This document shows positions 1 through 9,000 of a stretch of DNA of 64,000 nucleotides, in pieces. Under the pieces are notes generated by a model. It had not been told where the DNA came from and ran no database searches. It saw only the letters and a program-made list of their open reading frames with translations. A program made the position numbers and the translations under genes. Every line of letters starts with the position of its first letter. The stretch's first letter is position 1. The DNA comes from Limnohabitans sp. (lineage in GTDB: Bacteria > Pseudomonadota > Gammaproteobacteria > Burkholderiales > Burkholderiaceae_C), in the NCBI GenBank assembly GCA_018882835.1, contig VERE01000012.1:1-64000 (forward strand), in the 5' to 3' direction.

Positions 1-302
1 GCCTTGGTGGCTTCCAGGGTTTCCACACTGTCGACCTCGAAGGCAATGTGCTGCACCCACTCGGGCGTGTTGGTGTCACGCCCCATGGCTGGCGAATTGG
101 GCAGCTCGAAAAACGCCAGTACATTGCTGCCGCCGGCATCCAGGAACAGGTGCATGTAAGGGTCGGGCGCATGGGTGCTGGGCACGTGGTCTTCGGCAAT
201 CGCCAACACGAAGTTCATGTTCAGGTGTTTGACATACCAGTTGACGGTTTCTTTGGCATCCTTGCAGCGGTAAGCCACGTGGTGCATTCTGCGGATCTTC
301 AT
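1..302 (-). CDS. VOC (glyoxalase/extradiol-like) family protein, cut by window edge
   Basis: The first 100 residues of a vicinal-oxygen-chelate fold protein are visible; the C-terminus lies before base 1. Candidate metal ligands sit in the usual places: His7/His8 after the first strand, Glu66 in the FFELP segment, and His85 in QHIAFEV. It begins with ATG at 302 and lies 28 bp downstream of the DUF2783 gene, so it is probably the third gene of the FAD monooxygenase operon. VOC enzymes in such operons are often ring-cleavage dioxygenases or isomerases acting on the hydroxylated product. That role is inferred from context; the sequence alone gives only the fold. Confidence 0.75.
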   Translation of the reverse strand, partial: MKIRRMHHVAYRCKDAKETVNWYVKHLNMNFVLAIAEDHVPSTHAPDPYMHLFLDAGGSNVLAFFELPNSPAMGRDTNTPEWVQHIAFEVDSVETLEATK

Positions 303-330
303 GGGCGTCTCCTTCGACAAAAATGAGGGC

Positions 331-573
331 TCAGTCGGCCGCGCGGGCCAGGCGCATGGCCTCGCGCAACACGCCGATGTCGCCAATGTGGTTGGACAGG
401 ATAAGAATCAGGCGCGCATTGGCCTGCGCGCTTTGCTCGTCGCTGAGGTCACGGTGCATGTCGATCAGCGCTTCATAAAAGTCGTCACCGGGCGTGAAAT
501 CGCGAAAGTAGCGGCGGCCAGGCTCCCGAAAATTGGGCTGCAGGATGAGCGCTTGCGGTTCTGAGGGGGTCAT
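331..573 (-). CDS. DUF2783 family small protein
   Basis: An 80-residue protein with the pattern FYEAL, then LILILSNHIGD, seen in DUF2783. The frame stays open upstream into the monooxygenase gene, but the ATG at 573 is the sensible start, giving MTPSEPQ and a gap of about 20 bp after the monooxygenase. The same small family lies directly downstream of the second FAD monooxygenase in this window (30390-30626). No function is established to my knowledge. Repeated pairing with MhpA-like hydroxylases suggests an accessory or stabilising subunit, which is inference. Confidence 0.7.
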   Translation of the reverse strand: MTPSEPQALILQPNFREPGRRYFRDFTPGDDFYEALIDMHRDLSDEQSAQANARLILILSNHIGDIGVLREAMRLARAAD

Positions 574-592
574 GCTGAGGTCTCCAATCGGT

Positions 593-2257
593 TCAGGCTT
601 GGGCAGTGGCGCGACGCAGGGCATGCAGCACCGCCGCAGCGTCAAGGTGACGCCAACGCGCTGCCACATGCTGGTCGGGACGCAACAAATAAGCAGTCCC
701 CGGCCGCGCATCGTAACGTTGGGCCATCAGGCCGTCCACATCGTGCAGCACGCACAAGTCAGAGGCAGTGGCGGTGGCTTTGCGAGCGATCAGCAAGGTC
801 TGAATGGCCGGCGTGGCCTGCTGCAAAGACCGCAAAGCCTCGCGCTCACTGTCGGTCAACACAGCAACATCGCCGACGAAGTACAGACATTGGAAGCGCT
901 GGCCCAAATGATCCAGCAGCCAACCGCGCGCTCCGTTGCAAATCACAGGCGCATCGTCCAGGGGCGCGCCGGGTACCATGGCACCTGCAAAGGGCTCGGC
1001 ATCGGGCGTGTTCAATGGGGAGTTCACCAAGAAGGACGGCATGGACAAGCGTCCAGAGTTCACCAGCTTGCGGGCAAAGCTGTGATCGCGCGCCAGCTCG
1101 AGCACCGCATTGCGAAAGTGGCGGCTGGTGCGTGTTTTTGGCGTGATGAAGTCGGTCGAGCGGGTGGAGTTCAAAATGTTTTCATCGGCAGCGAACTCGC
1201 GCTCCTGGGCATAGCTGTCCAGCAATTGATCGGGGGCTTGTCCTTGCAGAACCAGCGCCAGCTTCCACATCAGCGCATCCGTGTCTTGAAAACCCGAATT
1301 GGCGCCGCGTGCGCCAAAGGGCGATACCTGGTGGGCAGCATCGCCCACGAACAGCACGCGGCCATGGCGAAACTCGTTCATGCGGCGACACTGGAAGGTG
1401 TAGATACTGACCCATTCCAATTCGAAGGGGCGCTCGTCGCCCAACATGGCTTGAATGCGCGGAATGACTTTCTCTGGCTTCTTTTCTTCTTCCGGGTCGG
1501 CGTCCCACCCGAGTTGAAAATCGATGCGCCAAACGTTGTCGGCTTGCTTGTGAAGCAACACGCTTTGCCCTGGGTGAAACGGCGGGTCGAACCAAAACCA
1601 GCGCTCGGCCGGGTAGTCTGCCTTCATGACCACATCGGCAATCAGGAAGCGGTCCATGAAGACACGGCCCTCAATGTCCAGGCCCAGTTGCCGGCGGATG
1701 GGGCTGCGCGCACCGTCTGCCACAACCAGCCAGTCGGCCTCGATCTCGAATTCGCCATCGGGGGTTTCAACCCGTAGCAAAACATGGTCGGCTTGGGGTT
1801 GGACAGCAATCACTTTGTGTTGCCAGCGAATGTCCGCACCCAAAGCCAGTGCTCGGGCGATCAGCATTTCCTCCAGATGGTATTGCTGCAGGTTGATCAT
1901 GCCCGGGCGCTTGTGGCCGGCGTCGGGCACCAGGTTGAACTGGAAGACCTCTTCTTCGTTCAGAAAGGTGCGGCCCACATTCCAACTGACCCCTTTGCTG
2001 CAAGCTTCCTCGCCCACGCCCAAGCGGTCCAGAATTTCCAGTGAGCGTTTGGCGTAGCACACTGCCCGCGAGCCCACCGACACAGTCTTGTCTTCGTCGA
2101 ACAGCAAGACCGGCAGGTTTTGCAAGCGCGCGTCAATCGCGGCGGCCAACCCCACAGGCCCAGCACCCACCACGATCAGCGCACGCCGCTGGGGCGGCGT
2201 GCACCGCAGGTCGGTCGGCGCGCGGTACGGGTAGGTTGGATTGACGTAAACACCCAT
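593..2257 (-). CDS. FAD-dependent aromatic monooxygenase (MhpA/PheA/TfdB-like)
   Basis: 554 residues, class A flavoprotein hydroxylase. The dinucleotide-binding GAGPVG is at 31-36, the DG motif (VVADGARSPIRR) near 178-189, and the FAD-ribityl GD motif (VGDAAHQ) near 304-310. A C-terminal thioredoxin-like region ends in AYLLRPDQH, as in phenol and 3-hydroxyphenylpropionate hydroxylases. These enzymes use NAD(P)H and O2 to hydroxylate a phenolic ring. The substrate cannot be read from sequence. ATG at 2257 follows a clear AGGAGG. DUF2783 and VOC genes follow, and a MarR gene is divergent across an AT-rich gap. Confidence 0.85.
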   Translation of the reverse strand: MGVYVNPTYPYRAPTDLRCTPPQRRALIVVGAGPVGLAAAIDARLQNLPVLLFDEDKTVSVGSRAVCYAKRSLEILDRLGVGEEACSKGVSWNVGRTFLNEEEVFQFNLVPDAGHKRPGMINLQQYHLEEMLIARALALGADIRWQHKVIAVQPQADHVLLRVETPDGEFEIEADWLVVADGARSPIRRQLGLDIEGRVFMDRFLIADVVMKADYPAERWFWFDPPFHPGQSVLLHKQADNVWRIDFQLGWDADPEEEKKPEKVIPRIQAMLGDERPFELEWVSIYTFQCRRMNEFRHGRVLFVGDAAHQVSPFGARGANSGFQDTDALMWKLALVLQGQAPDQLLDSYAQEREFAADENILNSTRSTDFITPKTRTSRHFRNAVLELARDHSFARKLVNSGRLSMPSFLVNSPLNTPDAEPFAGAMVPGAPLDDAPVICNGARGWLLDHLGQRFQCLYFVGDVAVLTDSEREALRSLQQATPAIQTLLIARKATATASDLCVLHDVDGLMAQRYDARPGTAYLLRPDQHVAARWRHLDAAAVLHALRRATAQA

Positions 2258-2274
2258 GCATGGCCTCCTGCCAT

Positions 2275-2299
2275 TAATTCACAATTAGTAAACGAATTA
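2275..2299. promoter_or_regulatory. Candidate MarR operator in divergent promoter
   Basis: The AT-rich gap between the monooxygenase (start 2257) and marR (start 2400) holds TAATTC at 2275-2280 and its exact inverse GAATTA at 2294-2299, separated by 13 nt. This size and position suit a MarR dimer site controlling both directions. The assignment rests only on symmetry and location. Confidence 0.35.
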
Positions 2300-2399
2300 C
2301 GATATGGTAAATTTTAATAGGCTTGCGCCAACTTCTGCAAGCCCTCTGCACCGCCCTCATCAGCACGCTGAAAATCAGCACAGCCTTTAGAATCCGGTC

Positions 2400-2879
2400 A
2401 TGTCGAAAAAAAGCACCGACACCTCCATCGACCTGGGCCGCTTGCCAGGTCACCAAATCAGGCGATTGCACCAGATCGCTGTGGCCATCTTTTTGCAGGA
2501 CACACAAGCGCATGGGCTGACCCCGGTCCAGTATGCGGCCATGCAGGCCATCCAAGCCAGCCCCCTGATTGACCAGCGCACGCTGGCCAGCAAAATTGGC
2601 CTGGACACCTCGACCATGGGGGGTGTCATTGACCGGCTGGAAGCACGAGAGCTGCTGCAGCGAAACAAGTCGCCGGGTGACCGCCGCGTCAAATTGGTCT
2701 CATTGACCGAACAGGGCGAGGCAGCCTTGGCATCGATTCAACCTGCCATGGCCAAGGCGCAAGAACGTATCCTCGCACCCCTGACCTCGACCCAGCAAGC
2801 ACAGTTCATGACGCTGCTGAACATCCTGGTCGAGAGCAACAACGAGCTCAGCCGCGCGCCGATTCCTCGCACCGAGTAA
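2400..2879 (+). CDS. MarR family transcriptional regulator
   Basis: 159 residues with a winged-helix domain from about 40 to 130. The recognition-helix region (GLDTSTMGGVIDRLE) and wing (SPGDRRVKLVSLT) are typical MarR. It is divergent from the FAD monooxygenase operon and probably represses it until an aromatic ligand binds. A second MarR (32346-32780) sits beside the second monooxygenase of the window. The Shine-Dalgarno sequence before ATG 2400 is weak. Confidence 0.85.
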   Translation: MSKKSTDTSIDLGRLPGHQIRRLHQIAVAIFLQDTQAHGLTPVQYAAMQAIQASPLIDQRTLASKIGLDTSTMGGVIDRLEARELLQRNKSPGDRRVKLVSLTEQGEAALASIQPAMAKAQERILAPLTSTQQAQFMTLLNILVESNNELSRAPIPRTE

Positions 2880-2953
2880 AACAGCGGACACGCGCGCCGC
2901 CAGTTCCCGGCATACTCCTGCATTTCCTCTCTTTGTGCCGGAAACACCGCCTC

Positions 2954-3907
2954 ATGAACCGCCCACGCATTCTTCAAAATGGTCGCCTGCTGCCCAGCCT
3001 GGAAGCAGCCCTGGAGCAATCATTCGATGTTCACCCTTTGTGGAAAGAAGCCGACCCTGACGCCTACCTGCGCGACCATGGCGGCGAGTTCGTGGGCATG
3101 GTCACCTCGGCCATCAAAGGGGGCTCGCGCGAATTTCTGGCGATGCTGCCCAACCTGAAAGTGATCTCCAGTTTCGGCGTGGGCTACGACGCGCTTGATG
3201 TGGTGGGCGCACAGAGCCGTGGCATTGCCGTGGGCTACACCCCCGATGTGCTGAACGACTGCGTGGCCGACACCGCCTTCAGCCTGGTGATCAATGTGGC
3301 GCGCCGCTTTCCTGCCTGCGATCAGTTCACGCGCCGGGGTGACTGGCTCAAGGGCGCATTTCCCCTGACCACCAAGGTCAGCGGCAAACGCATGGGTATC
3401 CTGGGCCTGGGACGCATTGGCCAAACCATTGCCCGCCGCGCCAGTGGTTTTGACATGGCCATTCGCTACCACAACCGCAAGCCACGCAACGATGTGGCTT
3501 ATGACTACGAGCCGTCCTTGAAAGCCCTGGCCGAGTGGTGCGACTTTCTGGTGATCGCCAGTGCCGGCGGCGCAGAAACAAAGCACCTGGTGTCGCGCGA
3601 AATTCTGGAGGCCGTGGGCCCCAAGGGTTTTGTGGTCAACATCTCGCGCGGCTCGGTGATTGACGAAGACGCCATGATCGATGCCCTCGAGCACGGCCAA
3701 CTGGGTGGCGCGGGCCTGGATGTTTACACCCACGAGCCCAACGTGCCCGAGCGTTTGCTGAAACTTGACAATGTGGTGCTGCTGCCGCACCTGGCCAGTG
3801 CCACGCATGAAACACGGCAGGCCATGGCTGACCTGGTGCTGGCCAACCTGCATGCATTTTTCGAATCGGGGCACGTCAAAGTGGCGGTGCCGCCTTTAAC
3901 CGCCTGA
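2954..3907 (+). CDS. D-isomer-specific 2-hydroxyacid dehydrogenase
   Basis: 317 residues, NAD(P)-dependent, reducing 2-oxoacids (glyoxylate/hydroxypyruvate reductase type) or oxidising D-2-hydroxyacids. The Rossmann motif GLGRIG is at 151-156. The catalytic triad is present as Arg232 (NISRGS), Glu261 (HEP) and His279 (LPHLAS). An upstream in-frame start at 2933 exists, but ATG 2954 begins at the conserved N-terminus. It is followed 21 bp later by an RraA-like gene and then a Bug protein, which suggests uptake and processing of a hydroxy- or oxo-acid. Confidence 0.85.
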   Translation: MNRPRILQNGRLLPSLEAALEQSFDVHPLWKEADPDAYLRDHGGEFVGMVTSAIKGGSREFLAMLPNLKVISSFGVGYDALDVVGAQSRGIAVGYTPDVLNDCVADTAFSLVINVARRFPACDQFTRRGDWLKGAFPLTTKVSGKRMGILGLGRIGQTIARRASGFDMAIRYHNRKPRNDVAYDYEPSLKALAEWCDFLVIASAGGAETKHLVSREILEAVGPKGFVVNISRGSVIDEDAMIDALEHGQLGGAGLDVYTHEPNVPERLLKLDNVVLLPHLASATHETRQAMADLVLANLHAFFESGHVKVAVPPLTA

Positions 3908-3928
3908 CCCCTTGCCACAGGAATTGCC

Positions 3929-4645
3929 ATGTCACTTCAAAACGCTACCCGTGACAAATTAAAAACCGTCAGCACCGCCACCTTGTGCACCGCCTTGTTC
4001 AAGCGCGGTTTGCGCAACCAATTCATCCAGGATGTGCACCCGCTCAACCCACAGCGCGGCAACATGGTGGGCGAGGCTTTCACGCTGCGCTACATTCCGG
4101 CACGCGAAGACCTGAACCCCATCACGGTGTTTCTGGACCGTTCGCATCCGCAACGGGTGGCGGTTGAGCAATGCCCTGCGGGTGCGGTCATGGTGTTTGA
4201 CAGCCGCAAGAATGCACGCGCCGCCTCTGCAGGCTCCATTCTGGTCACACGCCTGATGAAACGCGGTGTGGTGGGCGTGGTGACCGACGGCGGCTTTCGG
4301 GACTCGCCCGAAATTGCAGCGATGGACATTCATGCGTACCACAACCGGCCCAGTGCCCCGACCAACCTGACCTTGCATCAGGCTATGGACATCAATGTGC
4401 CTATTGGCTGCGGCGACGTGGCAGTGTTTCCCGGCGATGTCATGGTGGGCGATGGCGAAGGCGTGGTGGTGATTCCAGCGGCCATCGCTGACGAAGTGGC
4501 CCTCGAAGCGGTTGAAATGACCGCATTTGAAGACTTCGTCACCGAGAAAGTGCAAGAGGGCCGCTCCATCCTGGGCCTGTACCCGCCCACCGACGAGCAA
4601 AGCCGCATCGATTTCGAGGCCTGGCGCAAGCGCCACAACCGTTGA
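3929..4645 (+). CDS. RraA-family aldolase (HMG aldolase-like)
   Basis: 238 residues of the RraA/4-hydroxy-4-methyl-2-oxoglutarate aldolase family. The signature TDGGFRDSP (119-127) carries the Arg-Asp pair used for metal and substrate binding, and GDVMVGDGEGVVVIP follows near 170. Members with this motif cleave 2-oxo-4-hydroxy acids to pyruvate using Mg2+; true RraA RNase E regulators are shorter (about 160 aa). The neighbouring hydroxyacid dehydrogenase and Bug protein support a catabolic role. The exact substrate is unknown. Confidence 0.8.
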   Translation: MSLQNATRDKLKTVSTATLCTALFKRGLRNQFIQDVHPLNPQRGNMVGEAFTLRYIPAREDLNPITVFLDRSHPQRVAVEQCPAGAVMVFDSRKNARAASAGSILVTRLMKRGVVGVVTDGGFRDSPEIAAMDIHAYHNRPSAPTNLTLHQAMDINVPIGCGDVAVFPGDVMVGDGEGVVVIPAAIADEVALEAVEMTAFEDFVTEKVQEGRSILGLYPPTDEQSRIDFEAWRKRHNR

Positions 4646-4666
4646 TTCATTTTGAGAAAGTTGCGC

Positions 4667-5668
4667 ATGACGAACCTTCGACACCCTACCTTGCGTGCCC
4701 TCACCCGCTACAGCGCTGTGATGTGTTTGTCCTTATGGGGGGCCGCTGCGGCGTGGGCACAAGCCACCGCTTGGCCGACCAAGCCGGTCACCATCATCGT
4801 GCCCTTCGCTGCAGGCGGCGGCACAGACATTGGCACCCGCATCGTGGCGCAGCGCTTGTCGCAGCTTTGGGGGCAAAGCGTGCTGGTCGACAACCGTGGC
4901 GGCGCGGGTGGCAACGTGGGCTTGGAGGTCGTGTCGCGCGCCAAGCCGGATGGCTACACCCTGCTGACGGGCAATGTGGGCACCCAGTCGATCAACCCCA
5001 CGCTTTACCGCAAACTCAATTACAACCCCGACACCTCGTTTGTGCCCATTGGCTTGTTTGCCGAATTGCCCTTTGTGCTGGCGACCACCGCATCGCTGCC
5101 TGCGAAGAATGTGAAAGAACTGGTCGAGCTTGCCAAAGCCAACCCCAACCAATTGACATATGCCAGCTCGGGCAACGGCGGCTCACCGCACTTGTCCGCC
5201 GAGACCTTCAAAATTGCCACCGGCACGCAAATTCTGCATGTGCCCTACAAAGGAGGCGGCGCAGCCATGACCGACCTCATCTCTGGCAATGTCCACATGC
5301 TGTTTGCGTCTGTGCTGGAAACCTCGGCCTACATCAAGGCTGGCAAATTGAAAGCCTTGGCCATCACCAGCAAAGAGCGTGTGTCTGCCATGCCTGATGT
5401 GCCCACCCTGCAGGAAAGTGGCGTGACGGGTGCGGAGTCGGGCTCTTGGCTGGGTCTGCTGGCACCCGCTGGCACACCGCCTGAAGTGGTTGAAAAAATT
5501 TCGCGCGGCCTGCAGCAAGTGGTCAGCGCCGCCGATGTGCAGCAACAACTGCTGGCACAAGGTGCGATTGCCAAAACCGGGACGCCGCAAGACTTCGTGC
5601 AGCTCATTGCCAACGATCGCAAACGCTACGCTCGCATCATCCTCGACAACAAACTCACCATCGACTGA
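4667..5668 (+). CDS. Bug/TctC-family periplasmic solute-binding protein
   Basis: 333 residues from ATG 4667 (a TTG at 4652 in the same frame is less likely). A signal peptide ends near residue 31 (AAAWAQA). The mature protein opens with the family hallmark WPTKPVTIIVPFAAGG. Bug proteins bind carboxylates, amino acids or aromatics in the periplasm, and most lack dedicated TctAB membrane partners, as here. It is the last gene of the 2954-5668 group and converges on the SDR gene at 5694. The ligand is probably the acid handled by the two upstream enzymes. Confidence 0.85.
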   Translation: MTNLRHPTLRALTRYSAVMCLSLWGAAAAWAQATAWPTKPVTIIVPFAAGGGTDIGTRIVAQRLSQLWGQSVLVDNRGGAGGNVGLEVVSRAKPDGYTLLTGNVGTQSINPTLYRKLNYNPDTSFVPIGLFAELPFVLATTASLPAKNVKELVELAKANPNQLTYASSGNGGSPHLSAETFKIATGTQILHVPYKGGGAAMTDLISGNVHMLFASVLETSAYIKAGKLKALAITSKERVSAMPDVPTLQESGVTGAESGSWLGLLAPAGTPPEVVEKISRGLQQVVSAADVQQQLLAQGAIAKTGTPQDFVQLIANDRKRYARIILDNKLTID

Positions 5669-5693
5669 GGTCTTCGCTCGAGATAACGGGGGC

Positions 5694-6479
5694 TTAGGCC
5701 ATGACCAGGCCGCCATCCACCATCAGCACTTGACCCGTCACAAACCTGCTCCAATCCGAAGCCAGGAACATCACAGGCCCGGCGATGTCCTCTGGCGAAG
5801 CCAATCGACCCATGGGGGTTTGCGCCACGATCATGTCTTTCACGGCTTCTTTGGTAGGAAGGCTTGAGGCTGTGGGATGCACCAACCCCGGCGCAACGCA
5901 GTTGACGCGAATTCCCAGTGGCCCCAATTCGGCAGCCAGATTGCGGCTGAAGCCTATCAGCGCCGACTTTGCTGTGGTGTAGTCGTGGTACGGCACCGTG
6001 GGGCGCGCCACCAGGTCGCTCACCATGTTGACGATGCTGCCTTTTCCGCGCTGACGAAAGTGCGGCAACGCTGCCTGGGTGACTTGAAAAGCCGCCTGCA
6101 CCGCACCTTCAAATTGTGTTTGGTAGGAAGGCCAACCCAACTCCCAGAATCGTGCACGCTGCTCGGGGTCAAACCGGTAGGGCGCAAATGCATTGTTGAC
6201 CACAGCGTCCAAGCGCCCGGCTTCTGCCACGAAGCTGTCCACCATGGCCCGCACCGCTTCGGGAACGCGCACATCTGCGGGCAAGGCGATGGCGTCGCCG
6301 CCTTCGGCTTGGCATCGCGCCACCACAGCATCGGCTGCGGCAGCGTTGCTCAGAAAATTCACACCAACCAAGGCGCCTTCGCGGGCAAAAGCCAAGGCCA
6401 ACGCCGCTCCGATGCCACGCCCAGCGCCAGTGATCAACACCGCACGACCTTTGAAGGTGCCCGTTGCGAGGGTGCTCAT
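5694..6479 (-). CDS. Short-chain dehydrogenase, last gene of the TPP-riboswitch operon
   Basis: 261 residues, classical SDR. The cofactor motif TGAGRGIG is at 17-24, NNAF near 95-98, and the catalytic Ser154, Tyr167 and Lys171 are present. Its ATG overlaps the stop of the binding-protein gene by 4 bp (6476-6479), so it is translationally coupled into the operon. Closest general relatives are FabG-like 3-oxoacyl reductases. In this operon, where LuxE and LuxC homologues could make an aldehyde, an alcohol-forming aldehyde reductase role is attractive but is inference. Confidence 0.8.
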   Translation of the reverse strand: MSTLATGTFKGRAVLITGAGRGIGAALALAFAREGALVGVNFLSNAAAADAVVARCQAEGGDAIALPADVRVPEAVRAMVDSFVAEAGRLDAVVNNAFAPYRFDPEQRARFWELGWPSYQTQFEGAVQAAFQVTQAALPHFRQRGKGSIVNMVSDLVARPTVPYHDYTTAKSALIGFSRNLAAELGPLGIRVNCVAPGLVHPTASSLPTKEAVKDMIVAQTPMGRLASPEDIAGPVMFLASDWSRFVTGQVLMVDGGLVMA

Positions 6480-7486
6480 GGCGCGGGCAACAGATCTTGG
6501 CTGACCACGTCTTGCACCGACAGGTCACGTTGAATCAGGCCCAAGGCTTTGTAGGCCTGGGCGCCTTTTTGCAAGGACACCAAATCGAACGCGCCCAAAC
6601 CTTTGGTCTGTGTGGTGCTGGACACGCTGGAGGCATTGCGCAGTTTGATGATCTCCAAATTCATGGCCAGATGCTGGCCATCGATGGCACGCTTGACGGC
6701 CAACTGCGCAGCCTCCTCGGGAGAGCGCATCATCCAGGTCATGCTGTCTTTATAGGCTTGCAGGAAACGCCTGAGCACGTCTTTGCGGCGCTGGTAGGTC
6801 TCTTCGCGCACCACGAACAAATCGCTGGAAAGGTTCAGATGGTTTTTCACTTCCATCACATTCACGTCGCCCAAGCCACGCTGGCGCCCCACCAGCAAGC
6901 CCGTGTCCGTGGCCGCCGTGGCATCCACCTGACCTTGTATGAGGGGCGCGAAGTTCAACAAGCCGGTCACCACCAATGTGACATCCGATTCAGTCAGGCC
7001 CGCCTGGTGCAGCAGCACCTGCAGGTTTTGCCGCGTGCCACTCGACAAGCTGTAAACACCGATGCGCTTGCCCTTGAGGTCGGCCGGCTGGCGAATGTTT
7101 TGGGCTTTCAGTGAAACCACATTGAACACGTTTTGCGGGTAGATGTCGTAAATGGCCCGCAGCTTTTCGCCCTTGTCGAGCGCGGCAAAGAAAGAGCCGG
7201 GATCGGTGAACGCCACATCGGCCTGGCCGCTGAGCAGGTTGCGCAAGGCGTCGCCACCGCCGGCACCGGGCAAATACCCCAAGTCAATGGCACGCGCTTT
7301 GAAAAAACCCTTGTCTTCTTCCACCAGCAGATTGGTGATTTCTGTGATGGGCTTGCTCCAGCCTGCCACCACCACCTTGTCAAGCTTGCCTGGGGTTTGC
7401 GCCAGCACGCTGGCCGAAAAACCCACTGTCACAAGGCAGGACAGCCACCAACCTTGCAGGAAATTTCTTCGCTTTTGCTTCATCAT
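6476..7486 (-). CDS. ABC transporter substrate-binding protein, NMT1/THI5 (ThiY)-like
   Basis: 336 residues with a signal peptide ending near VLAQT (residue 31). The mature part has the NMT1/THI5-like fold: KGFF early in lobe 1, then QADVAFTDPGSFF, then LKGKRIGVYSLSSGTRQ. The family includes ThiY (pyrimidine precursors of thiamine) and SsuA/TauA (sulfonates). A TPP riboswitch heads the operon, so a thiamine-related pyrimidine or thiazole ligand is favoured. Two ATGs lie in tandem at 7486 and 7483. The gene is 21 bp after the permease gene. Confidence 0.8.
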   Translation of the reverse strand: MMKQKRRNFLQGWWLSCLVTVGFSASVLAQTPGKLDKVVVAGWSKPITEITNLLVEEDKGFFKARAIDLGYLPGAGGGDALRNLLSGQADVAFTDPGSFFAALDKGEKLRAIYDIYPQNVFNVVSLKAQNIRQPADLKGKRIGVYSLSSGTRQNLQVLLHQAGLTESDVTLVVTGLLNFAPLIQGQVDATAATDTGLLVGRQRGLGDVNVMEVKNHLNLSSDLFVVREETYQRRKDVLRRFLQAYKDSMTWMMRSPEEAAQLAVKRAIDGQHLAMNLEIIKLRNASSVSSTTQTKGLGAFDLVSLQKGAQAYKALGLIQRDLSVQDVVSQDLLPAP

Positions 7487-7507
7487 TTTGAGAGTATCCC
7501 AATGTCA

Positions 7508-8245
7508 TTATTTCAACAAAGACCGTTCGATCCAGACCATGCCCTGGTAGGAGATCCAACCCAAGACGGTGATCACGACCAGCACGGCAAACATCAAGGG
7601 GGTGTCCATGGAGCCCTGGGCGGCAATGATCAGGGCACCCAGGCCGCGGCTGGCGCCAATGAACTCGCCCACCACCGCGCCCACCCAGGCCAGCACCACC
7701 GCCACACGCAAGCCCGCCAGAATGGCCGGCTTGCCGTCGGGCACTTTCAAACGCCAGATGGTTTGCCAGCGGCTGGCACGCAGCATGCGAAACAGCTCCA
7801 GCCGCTGCGGAGCCACATGCTGCACAGCCGTGAGGGTGTTTTCCAGCAAAGGAAAAAAACAAATCAAGGCCGTGATGACCACCGTGGGCGTCGCACCAAA
7901 GCCCAGCCAGACGATCAACAGCGGCGCCAAGGCCAGCTTGGGCACCACCTGACTCACCACCAGATAGGGCATGAAGACACGCCGCGCCGCGGGCCATTCG
8001 CCCAGGGCAACGCCGCCCAGAAACCCCAGCAAACTGCCCAGGGCAAAGCCCAGCACCACTTCGAGCAAGGTCTGCAACACATGGGGCCCCAAATACCCAG
8101 AGGCAAAACCATTGCGCAAAGCCGTCATCACCATGGACGGCGCAGGCAACACCAAGGTGGAAAGCTTGAGACCGGTGGCCGCAAGCTCCCATGCGACCAC
8201 CAACAGCATGCCCAGCAACAGTGAAAGCCAGCTACTGCGTTGCAT
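7508..8245 (-). CDS. ABC transporter permease (ThiX/SsuC-like)
   Basis: 245 residues from ATG 8245; about six hydrophobic segments. The cytoplasmic coupling loop characteristic of BPD_transp_1 appears as GAVVGEFIGASRGLG in the C-terminal half. The start overlaps the ATPase stop (TGATG at 8243-8247), showing translational coupling. It forms an importer with the ATPase (8245-9000) and binding protein (6476-7486). TPP-riboswitch control suggests thiamine-precursor uptake (ThiXYZ type). Confidence 0.85.
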   Translation of the reverse strand: MQRSSWLSLLLGMLLVVAWELAATGLKLSTLVLPAPSMVMTALRNGFASGYLGPHVLQTLLEVVLGFALGSLLGFLGGVALGEWPAARRVFMPYLVVSQVVPKLALAPLLIVWLGFGATPTVVITALICFFPLLENTLTAVQHVAPQRLELFRMLRASRWQTIWRLKVPDGKPAILAGLRVAVVLAWVGAVVGEFIGASRGLGALIIAAQGSMDTPLMFAVLVVITVLGWISYQGMVWIERSLLK

Positions 8246-9000
8246 CACCCCCCCTCGTCCATCATGGCGCGCAGTTCGGCGCACAAAGCATTGAAGCGGG
8301 GCGTGTAGCGCACGCCGTTTTGGCGCGGGCGTGGCAAGTCGACCTGCACCGCGCCGTTCAACTTGCCATGCGCCATGACCGCCACCCGGTCGGCCAGGTA
8401 CACCGCTTCGGCCATGTCATGGGTGACAAACAACACCGAGCTGCCCTGGGCTTGGCACACCGCCAGCAAATCGTTTTGCAGCTCTTCTCGGGTGATGGCG
8501 TCCAGCGCGGCAAAGGGCTCGTCCATCAGCAAAAGATGCGGCCGTGTGACCAAGGCACGCGCAATGGCCACGCGGCTTTGCTGGCCGCCAGAAAGCTGCG
8601 GCGGCCTTTGCTGTGCCAGGGCAGACAAGCCCATACGCGCCAGCAAGTCGAGGGCATGGGCTTCATCTTCACGCCGGGCGGCTCGGTGCAGCGTGATTGG
8701 CAACAGCACGTTGTCGAGTACGCTCAACCAGTCCAGCAACGTCGGCGACTGAAATACAAAGCCCATGTCGGGATGCGGTGACATGACCGGTTGAGACCCC
8801 AGCGAAATCAACCCAGCCTCGGGCTGAATCAGGCCTGCCGCCAATTTAAGCAACGTGGTTTTGCCACAGCCGCTGCGCCCCACCAGACAGTGAATCTCTC
8901 CCGGCGTCATCGCCCAGTCCACTCCGTCCACCACCGGCGGCCAGCCAGGGTAGGTGTAGCGCACCTGACGCATCTGCAACATGGCGGACTCAATCGGCAT
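8245..9000 (-). CDS. ABC transporter ATP-binding protein (ThiZ/SsuB-like)
   Basis: 251 residues from ATG 9000, which overlaps the end of the LuxC-like gene by 11 bp (ATG 8982 is an alternative). Walker A GRSGCGKTT is at 41-49; the signature LSGGQQSRVAIARAL and Walker B LLLMDEP follow, then the switch His (FVTHDMAEA). It belongs to the nitrate/sulfonate/taurine/thiamine-precursor subfamily. It energises the importer encoded by the next two genes. Confidence 0.88.
   Translation of the reverse strand: MPIESAMLQMRQVRYTYPGWPPVVDGVDWAMTPGEIHCLVGRSGCGKTTLLKLAAGLIQPEAGLISLGSQPVMSPHPDMGFVFQSPTLLDWLSVLDNVLLPITLHRAARREDEAHALDLLARMGLSALAQQRPPQLSGGQQSRVAIARALVTRPHLLLMDEPFAALDAITREELQNDLLAVCQAQGSSVLFVTHDMAEAVYLADRVAVMAHGKLNGAVQVDLPRPRQNGVRYTPRFNALCAELRAMMDEGG

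Noticed and set aside
533-1777. A 414-codon frame on the plus strand opposite the first FAD monooxygenase
   Set aside because: It is a shadow of a gene with complete FAD motifs on the minus strand.
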